Shown one piece after another: positions 13,731 to 18,688 of a stretch of 18,688 nucleotides of DNA. Positions within the stretch are counted from its first letter, which is position 1. Every line of letters begins with the position of its first letter. A model generated the notes under the pieces. That model searched no databases. It was not told the origin of the DNA and was given only the letters and a program-made list of their open reading frames with translations. The stretch comes from G013214665 sp964649815. GTDB lineage: Bacteria; Pseudomonadota; Alphaproteobacteria; Rhodobacterales; Rhodobacteraceae. The stretch spans positions 1-18,688 of the forward strand of contig CAZYQC010000063.1 of NCBI GenBank assembly GCA_964649815.1, read 5' to 3'. Position numbers and translations under genes: made by a program.

Positions 13731-13791
13731 ATGCCTTTGCGCAGGGCATCGATCGCGGGATTTGGATATTTGAAGCCAAAAGAAAGGGCGG
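13731..13791 (+). repeat. Boundary element copy 3 (degenerate): hairpin plus GGATATTTGAAGCCAAAAG module
   Basis: Hairpin ATGCCTT-TGCGC-AGGGCAT (13731-13749; 7 pairs, one G-U), a 14-base spacer, then a 28-base module at 13764-13791 that agrees with copy 1 (766-793) at 23 of 28 positions without gaps. It lies 35 bases after the Hsp70-like stop codon. Its last ten bases overlap the hairpin assigned as the hsp20 terminator. Confidence 0.55.
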
Positions 13792-13803
13792 TGTCGCCCT
13801 TTC
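13778..13803 (-). terminator. Probable terminator of the small heat-shock protein gene
   Basis: Read on the minus strand, GAAAGGGC-GACACC-GCCCTTTC is a perfect 8-bp stem (13782-13803) followed by TTTTGG. A second hairpin, GGCCCGG/CCGGGCC with a 12-base loop, lies between it and the stop codon at 13816-13841 and has no T-run. The first may also act weakly for the convergent Hsp70-like gene. Confidence 0.6.
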
Positions 13804-13855
13804 CGGTTGGTGTTTGGCCCGGTTTAGAGGTGATCCGGGCCCCCGGGGTTGCCCC

Positions 13856-14320
13856 CTAGTTCACAGCTTTGGCGTCAACCACATCTGTCGGCACTGCGTT
13901 TTGTGCGGAAATGGCGATGCGGCGCGGTTTGAGCGCTTCGGGCACTTCTTTCACCAGATCGATGTTCAGCATGCCGTCAACATGGCTGGCGCCGGTGACG
14001 ACGACATGGTCAGCCAGATGAAAGCGACGCTCAAATGCGCGCGTTGCAATGCCGCGATGCAGATAGGTTTTTTCGTCTTCGGCTGCTTTTTTGGCAGAGA
14101 TGATCAGCGCGTTTTCACGCACTTCGACAGAGAGGTCTTGATCGGAAAAGCCTGCGACAGCCACAGAAATGCGATAGGCGTCGTCATCGGTTTTTTCGAT
14201 ATCGTAAGGCGGGTAGCTGCTGTTGTTCGTGTCGGCGGCCAGAACCCGATCCATCAGGTCAGCCACTTGGTCAAAGCCGACAGTCGCGCGGTAAAGCGGA
14301 GCAAAATCAAACGTACGCAT
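13856..14320 (-). CDS. Small heat-shock protein, Hsp20 / IbpA type
   Basis: ATP-independent holdase that binds unfolding proteins. 154 residues: a short N-terminal arm with FDQVADLMDRVL, the alpha-crystallin domain at about 36-130 beginning YPPYDIEKTDDDAYRISVAV, the LHRGIATRAFERRFHL segment, the GMLNIDLVKEVPE strand, and the C-terminal I-x-I oligomerisation motif as RRIAI (133-137). This is the class A (IbpA-like) arrangement common in proteobacteria. GAGGA lies 9 bases before the ATG. The 151 bases upstream (14321-14471) show no CIRCE element, no ROSE-type thermometer that I can fold by eye, and no clear RpoH promoter. Confidence 0.95.
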   Translation of the reverse strand: MRTFDFAPLYRATVGFDQVADLMDRVLAADTNNSSYPPYDIEKTDDDAYRISVAVAGFSDQDLSVEVRENALIISAKKAAEDEKTYLHRGIATRAFERRFHLADHVVVTGASHVDGMLNIDLVKEVPEALKPRRIAISAQNAVPTDVVDAKAVN

Positions 14321-14471
14321 AGGTCGTTATCCTCATTCTAGAGCGATAGTGTTGTGGGCCCTCCGTCATTGGACGAACCCGTTTTCGATGCCAGAGCCCG
14401 CATTGGCGCCCCAGCGATGGAAATGTGGGCATGCGGCGCGCCAGGTTCAAGTGGGGCCGCGGGCCTTGGGC

Positions 14472-15275
14472 TTAGGGTTTTACGAACTTGGCGCCGCCGG
14501 CGCTGCGTTTGTCGCCCACGCCGATCCGGCGGATCGTGGCGGTCGGGGCCGTGGGCCGGCTGCGCATCTGGCGCATCACTTCGTCAACGCGGTCCGGCAA
14601 ATGCATGCCGAGTGCGATGCGTTTGTTTTGATACATCGTCATGCCTGAGATGACAGACATGATCCGCCCGCGGCCATTGAGATGCGAGAACACCGGCGCG
14701 CCCGAAGACCCAAAGGTCACGTCGCAATCAAACAACAGCAAATCGCCGAATTGCCGGAACATCTGGCATTCGTTTTGGCGCGATTGCGTGGTGGCGCGAT
14801 CTCTTCCGTACGAGACAACGCTGACCGGTCCGGGACGCACCACATCGCGATGGAGGTTGAAGGGCGCGATCTCGAACGAAGAGATGGGCTGTGCCAATCG
14901 GATGAGCGCGACATCGTTGCTGACGTTTTCATCCGTGAGCGGCGCAAGCGGTTGAAAGCCAGCATGCGCTTCGGCGGCAACGGCTGCGCGTTTGGTCACG
15001 GCCTTGCCCCCGCGAAAGCCTGCCAGAAACGTGATCTCGGAGGGGTGCCAACGTTCATCGCTGTTGGATTTGTACAGGCAATGCGCCGCCGTCAGAACCA
15101 TATCAGGCGCAATCAGCGTGCCAGAGCAGAACGCGCCGCGCCCAAAGTTGAGCCGCCCAACAGCCTTCCAGACGCTGGCCGAATTCTCGGTATCAAGCGT
15201 GCGCAGCTCGGTGGTTTGCGCGATGATCGGCGTGGCGCTGAGCGCCAACAAGGCGGCGAGGACCAGACGGATCAT
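14472..15275 (-). CDS. Secreted trypsin-like serine peptidase (second of a tandem pair)
   Basis: 267 residues with a signal peptide (MIRLVLAALLALSATPIIAQ) and an S1-type peptidase domain. Triad: H65 in LTAAHC, D121 in SNDVALIRL, S191 in GSSGAP. The usual chymotrypsin GDSGGP has its Asp replaced by Ser. Likely disulfides are C50-C66 and C170-C184. After the domain comes a short linker (SRPTAPTAT) and the tail RRIGVGDKRSAGGAKFVKP, which matches the end of the paralogue at 15272-16096. The ATG overlaps the stop of that paralogue (ATGA, 4 bases) and has no good Shine-Dalgarno, so translation is probably coupled. Periplasmic or secreted; substrate unknown. There is no evident activation propeptide. 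Confidence 0.9.
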   Translation of the reverse strand: MIRLVLAALLALSATPIIAQTTELRTLDTENSASVWKAVGRLNFGRGAFCSGTLIAPDMVLTAAHCLYKSNSDERWHPSEITFLAGFRGGKAVTKRAAVAAEAHAGFQPLAPLTDENVSNDVALIRLAQPISSFEIAPFNLHRDVVRPGPVSVVSYGRDRATTQSRQNECQMFRQFGDLLLFDCDVTFGSSGAPVFSHLNGRGRIMSVISGMTMYQNKRIALGMHLPDRVDEVMRQMRSRPTAPTATIRRIGVGDKRSAGGAKFVKP

Positions 15276-16096
15276 GGCTTTACAAACTTGGCGTCCGAGG
15301 TGCGTGCATGATCACCGACGATAATTCGCTTGCTGCCTTTTGGCGTCGTCGAGAAGGATCCGAGCCCTGCAACCAAGTCAGCCTGCAGCCGTGCCAGCGG
15401 CACATGAAGGGACGTGCCCAGCGCGACCCGGTCCCCTGAAATCTCTGCCTTGGCCGAGACAACCGAAACGATGCGGGCTTGCCCGTCGACAAAGGCGAAG
15501 ATCGGCGCGCCAGAGGATCCGAAATCCACGTCGCAGGACGTCACCAAAACGCCGTCTTGCTGGGCCAGTACATTGCATGTGTTTTGCAGCGACGGCGCCT
15601 CTGCCCGGTCTTTGGCATAGCTGACGATGCCCACACGCTCGCCCGCGCGCGGCTGTGCGCTGGTTTGAAAGGGCAAAATCCGGCCGGTTCGGATTGGCTG
15701 ATCCAGTTGCAAAAGGGCCAGATCATTGCGCACGGACGCCGCATTGTTCGGCCCGTCATAGTCGAAATCCGAATGCACAACCGCTTGTTTGATGCTGCGA
15801 TAGGCCGACGCCCGCCCGTTACGCCACCCGGCCAGGAACTCAATTTGCCCTGGATCGATGCGGTCATGCGTGTCGCTGTCATAGAGACAATGCCCCGCCG
15901 TCAGAACCAGGTCAGGGGCAATCAACGCGCCGGTGCAAAAGCCTTTGCCACCAATGTCCAGGCGCCCAACGGCTTCCCAGCCTTGGGCTTCGACACCGGT
16001 TTTCAAGCTTTTCAGATGATCCCCTTCGGCCACGGCCGTCGTTGTCACAAACAAAGAAATAAGAAACGGAACGAACCAGCGCGGCAAATTGAGCAC
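15272..16096 (-). CDS. Secreted trypsin-like serine peptidase (first of a tandem pair)
   Basis: 274 residues with an N-terminal signal peptide (MLNLPRWFVPFLISLFVTTTAVAEG) and an S1-type domain. Triad: H69 in LTAGHC, D125 in VRNDLALLQL, S195 in DFGSSGAP. Likely disulfides are C54-C70 and C174-C188. The region WEAVGRLDIGGKGFCTGALIAPDLVLTAGHCLYDS parallels the downstream gene closely, so this is a local duplication. The C-terminus ends KRIIVGDHARTSDAKFVKP. The start is GTG (16094-16096) with a poor Shine-Dalgarno; no internal Met would keep the signal peptide. It lies 68 bases after glcF on the same strand. That gap holds a CTGCCG/CGGCAG hairpin (16117-16143) without a T-run. Confidence 0.9.
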   Translation of the reverse strand: MLNLPRWFVPFLISLFVTTTAVAEGDHLKSLKTGVEAQGWEAVGRLDIGGKGFCTGALIAPDLVLTAGHCLYDSDTHDRIDPGQIEFLAGWRNGRASAYRSIKQAVVHSDFDYDGPNNAASVRNDLALLQLDQPIRTGRILPFQTSAQPRAGERVGIVSYAKDRAEAPSLQNTCNVLAQQDGVLVTSCDVDFGSSGAPIFAFVDGQARIVSVVSAKAEISGDRVALGTSLHVPLARLQADLVAGLGSFSTTPKGSKRIIVGDHARTSDAKFVKP

Positions 16097-16164
16097 CTAA
16101 TGATAACGTGACAGACCTGCCGCTTAAGGCGCAATCACGGCAGAAATGAGGCAGCCCGTCAAAT

Positions 16165-17520
16165 TCATTTCAAAATTGGTGTGATGTCCCCTTTGCGCTC
16201 CAACGCCCCGGGACGTGGCCCGCCCGTCGCCCAATCCAAAAGCTCGACCGTATGCAGGATCGGCACATCCGTGGCCGAGCCGATCTGCATCATACATCCG
16301 ATGTTCCCCGCCGCGATCACGTCTGGCGATTTGGCCTCTAATGTGCGGACTTTTCGCGACTTGAGCTGCGCGGATATCTCGGGCTGCATCAGGTTATACG
16401 TGCCCGCAGATCCGCAACATAAATGACTGTCTGCGGGCTCAACCACTGTGAAACCGACACGTTTAAGCAGGTCTTTCGGATAGGTCTTGATCTGTTGACC
16501 ATGCTGCAGCGAACAGGCCGCGTGATAGGCGACCGTGACGGGCCGGTCCTCCTGGCCAAGCCCGAGAGATCGCATCGTCGGCGCTTGGGTGGCGGCGTCA
16601 GCGGTCAGCAATCTCTCCAAAACCTCAGAGATATCGCGCGCGATGTCCGCGACAGCTTGCGCGTCATCCGCCATGTCGGTTGTGCGGAACATGTGACCAT
16701 AGTCTTTGACCGTGGTCCCACAGCCCGAGGTGTTGATCACGATCGCGTCCAGCCCCTTGCCATCCATCTCGGCCTTCCAGGCTTTGATGTTTTGCGCCGC
16801 ACTTGCGTGGCTTTGATCCACCTTGCCCATGTGATGCGTCAGCGCCCCACAACAGCCCGCGCCCTCGGCAACCACCACTTCGGCACCAAGCCGGGTCAGC
16901 AACCGGATGGTCGCGTCGTTGATGTCCGTGTTCAACGCCTTTTGCGCACAGCCCGTCATCAAGGCCACGCGCATCTTTGGCGGCGCCACAGGCGCAAAGC
17001 TCTGCGGATCATCGTTCCGGCTGACCGGCGGGATATAGCTGGGCGCCATATCCAGCATCGCACGCAGCCGCGCATCCGGCACCAGCCGCTTGAACGGGCG
17101 CCCAATCCGCGCCAGCAAAAGCGCCACGCGAAAACGCATGGGATAGGGCAAGATCTGTGCCAATACCCACCGCAACGCCCTGTCCGACCACGGGCGGTCA
17201 TAATGTGTCTCGATATATGCGCGCGCGTGATCGACCAGGTGCATGTAATGCACGCCCGATGGGCAGGTCGACATGCACGCCAGACAAGACAGACACCGGT
17301 CGATGTGTTTGACGACCTTTTCGTCCGGCACGCGCTCATTTTCGAGCATGTCTTTGATCAGATAAATCCGCCCGCGCGGACTATCCAACTCATCCCCCAG
17401 AACCTGATAGGTCGGGCAAGTCGCCGTGCAAAACCCGCAATGCACACAGGCGCGCAGGATGTCATTTGAGCGTTGGAAATCACGCTGTTTCAACTGCTCA
17501 GGAGAGAACGTTGTCTGCAT
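16165..17520 (-). CDS. glcF: Glycolate oxidase iron-sulfur subunit GlcF
   Basis: Electron-transfer subunit of the membrane-associated glycolate dehydrogenase GlcDEF, which oxidises glycolate to glyoxylate. 451 residues. Two 4Fe-4S ferredoxin-type clusters are complete: C25-C28-C31 with C35 (CVHCGFCTATCP) and C76-C79-C82 with C86 (CLSCLACMSTCP). They are followed by two cysteine-rich CCG domains (TGCAQKALN with GCCGALTHH, and HAACSLQHGQ with LCCGSAGTYN). The start follows the glcE stop by 16 bases, and GAGG overlapping that stop may be its ribosome-binding site, although about 13 bases from the ATG. Gene order glcE-glcF fits the usual glcDEF operon. Confidence 0.96.
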   Translation of the reverse strand: MQTTFSPEQLKQRDFQRSNDILRACVHCGFCTATCPTYQVLGDELDSPRGRIYLIKDMLENERVPDEKVVKHIDRCLSCLACMSTCPSGVHYMHLVDHARAYIETHYDRPWSDRALRWVLAQILPYPMRFRVALLLARIGRPFKRLVPDARLRAMLDMAPSYIPPVSRNDDPQSFAPVAPPKMRVALMTGCAQKALNTDINDATIRLLTRLGAEVVVAEGAGCCGALTHHMGKVDQSHASAAQNIKAWKAEMDGKGLDAIVINTSGCGTTVKDYGHMFRTTDMADDAQAVADIARDISEVLERLLTADAATQAPTMRSLGLGQEDRPVTVAYHAACSLQHGQQIKTYPKDLLKRVGFTVVEPADSHLCCGSAGTYNLMQPEISAQLKSRKVRTLEAKSPDVIAAGNIGCMMQIGSATDVPILHTVELLDWATGGPRPGALERKGDITPILK

Positions 17521-17536
17521 CGTTTTTACAAAGGCC

Positions 17537-18628
17537 TCACGCTGCCACGGCCATCAGGCCAGGGTTCAAAATACCGCGCGGATCGAAACGTGCGCGCAAC
17601 CCTGCCGACAAAGCTGCGACCCCAGGCGCCTCGGGCTGGAAACTGCCCAGCCGCGCATGCGTCTCAGCCGCCGCGCGCATCACTGTGGCGTGTCCGCTCA
17701 CGCCATGGATGGCCGCGCGCACATCTGTCCCCGACGGCACCCGCGCCCAGACCAGGCCACCGCCCCAATCCATCTGTGTCTCTGATCGCTCAGGCAAACG
17801 CGCGATCACGCCTGGCCCATCTGATGGCGTGACAGAAATCCGCCAGATGTCTCCGGCCCCATCGCGCAAAGCGCGCGCATCGCGCACCAAAGACCAATCC
17901 TGTGCAACCACCTCCGACGAACCAAACGCCGCCAGCTTCGACTGCAATTGCGCCACGCGATAGGCCACCGACGCTTCAAAACCTTCCACCCGGATCAGCG
18001 TCCTGCCCCCAACACATGCCGCGCCACTCACATCAAAGGGCGAGGACAAGGCCCCCGACATCGCCGCAACCGCCGCCTCTGCCGACAAATCTTCCAGGGC
18101 CAGCGTCGCCTCGGTCTCGGGCCGCGGCATCACCTTCAGCGACACTTCGGTCAACACACCCAGCGTGCCCCAAGAGCCCGCCATGACCTTCACAAGATCA
18201 TATCCCGTGACGTTCTTCATCACCCGGCCACCGTTCTTGATCACCGTCCCACGGCCATCTACAAACCGCACGCCCAACAGAAAATCCCGCGCCGCACCGG
18301 CCTGGATCCGCCGTGGACCGCTCGCATTGGTCGCCACAACACCGCCAATCGTCGATCCGTCGCGCCCGCCTAGAAAATATGGCTCGAACGCCAGCCTTTG
18401 CCCCTCCGCCTCCAGCGTCGCCTCAATCTCCGTCACCGGCGTCCCGGCCTGCGCAACCAGCGTCAGCGCCCCCGGCTCATAAAGCGTCACACCACACAGC
18501 CCAGCGGTCGAGACGACATCGCCGACCCCCTCTCGCCCCAAATCGCGCGTCCCACCACCACGCAGCCGCAGAGGCCCCGATGCCTCAGCAATAGCCGCAC
18601 TCAAATCCGCTTCTGTTTCAATCATCAT
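17537..18628 (-). CDS. glcE: Glycolate oxidase FAD-binding subunit GlcE
   Basis: FAD-linked oxidase C-type subunit of GlcDEF. 363 residues from ATG 18628 (or 362 from the adjacent ATG 18625). The FAD-binding PP-loop is LRLRGGGTRDLGREG near the N-terminus. GGRDGSTIGGVVATNASGPRRIQAGAARDFLLGVRFVDGRG and KNGGRVMKNVTGYDLVKVMAGSWGTLGV are the conserved flavin-domain stretches. The C-terminus RARFDPRGILNPGLM is the standard ending of this family. The frame extends to a TTG at 18667, but those codons come from the boundary element next to the gene and are not believed. The only ribosome-binding-like sequence, AAAAGAAG, ends right at the first ATG. glcD is expected just outside the right edge. Confidence 0.95.
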   Translation of the reverse strand: MMIETEADLSAAIAEASGPLRLRGGGTRDLGREGVGDVVSTAGLCGVTLYEPGALTLVAQAGTPVTEIEATLEAEGQRLAFEPYFLGGRDGSTIGGVVATNASGPRRIQAGAARDFLLGVRFVDGRGTVIKNGGRVMKNVTGYDLVKVMAGSWGTLGVLTEVSLKVMPRPETEATLALEDLSAEAAVAAMSGALSSPFDVSGAACVGGRTLIRVEGFEASVAYRVAQLQSKLAAFGSSEVVAQDWSLVRDARALRDGAGDIWRISVTPSDGPGVIARLPERSETQMDWGGGLVWARVPSGTDVRAAIHGVSGHATVMRAAAETHARLGSFQPEAPGVAALSAGLRARFDPRGILNPGLMAVAA

Positions 18629-18677
18629 CTTCTTTTGGATCCCAAATACTCCGGGGGAGCGCCGCAATCTCTGCGGC
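18629..18677 (-). repeat. Boundary element copy 2: hairpin plus GAGTATTTGG/ATCCAAAAGAAG module
   Basis: On the minus strand: perfect 6-bp stem GCCGCA/TGCGGC with loop GAGAT (18661-18677), 9-base spacer GCTCCCCCG, then a 23-base module (18629-18651) identical to copy 1 apart from one extra G. It ends at the base before the glcE ATG. Stem sequence differs completely from copy 1, while spacer length and the GCT(G/C)CCC spacer core are kept. Confidence 0.7.
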
Positions 18678-18688
18678 TGCCTCTTGGG

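Noticed and set aside
16423..17469. A 348-codon open frame on the plus strand opposite glcF
   Set aside because: Arginine/histidine-rich translation without domains; glcF on the other strand has two complete 4Fe-4S motifs and CCG domains.
18629..18667. N-terminal extension of glcE from a TTG at 18667
   Set aside because: The added codons are the boundary-element repeat itself. GlcE family N-termini start close to MIETEADLSAAI, so ATG 18628 or 18625 is used.
1..18688. Mobile elements, CRISPR arrays, phage or toxin-antitoxin genes
   Set aside because: No transposase, integrase, spaced direct repeats or paired small toxin/antitoxin frames were found. All sizeable intergenic gaps were read and hold only hairpins and control regions.

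Overview
The window is ordinary-looking, G+C-rich chromosomal DNA of an alphaproteobacterium, most likely a Rhodobacteraceae (roseobacter-type) species. This rests on the protein sequences (marine-type Amt, DUF1523-like protein, GT14-type glycosyltransferase with a long C-terminal extension, glcEF, trypsin-like peptidase pair) and on a recurring boundary element of hairpin plus GAGTATTTGG/ATCCAAAAGAAG. I recall similar sequences around genes in that family, but could not search. No rRNA, tRNA, insertion sequence, phage gene or CRISPR array is visible. No gene-free stretch exceeds about 250 bases.

Layout. 1-570 is the C-terminal third of an ammonium transporter, closed by a strong rho-independent terminator. 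795-3363 (minus) is a compact unit smpB, then a 3-mercaptopyruvate sulfurtransferase (sseA-like), then an aromatic/aspartate aminotransferase, with a TAG/ATG junction between the last two. Divergent from smpB is an acyl-CoA synthetase (3476-5164, plus). It converges with a family-2 sulfotransferase (5196-6014, minus). Divergent from that, a 525-residue GT14-type glycosyltransferase (6134-7711, plus) carries a roughly 200-residue C-terminal extension. A DUF1523-like membrane protein and a small two-helix membrane protein form a short minus-strand operon (7774-8671). A gabD-type semialdehyde dehydrogenase overlaps a threonine dehydratase-like enzyme (8919-11362, plus). They are followed by a secreted alpha/beta hydrolase (11475-12299) and a YegD-type Hsp70 (12436-13695). 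A small heat-shock protein (13856-14320, minus) converges on the Hsp70. Two tandem secreted trypsin-like peptidases with overlapping frames (14472-16096, minus) and glcF and glcE (16165-18628, minus) fill the rest; glcD would be expected just beyond the right edge.

How the genes fit together. Most neighbourhoods are housekeeping: nitrogen uptake, trans-translation, sulfur and amino-acid metabolism, glycolate oxidation, proteostasis. The parts with most unexplained biology are (i) the divergent sulfotransferase/glycosyltransferase pair, which could build and sulfate a surface glycan; (ii) the tandem peptidases, which share a C-terminal tail ending AKFVKP after a divergent linker; (iii) the translationally coupled dehydrogenase/dehydratase pair; and (iv) the three-copy boundary element, whose stem sequences differ while pairing is kept. 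I did not find an unambiguous new defence or mobile system.
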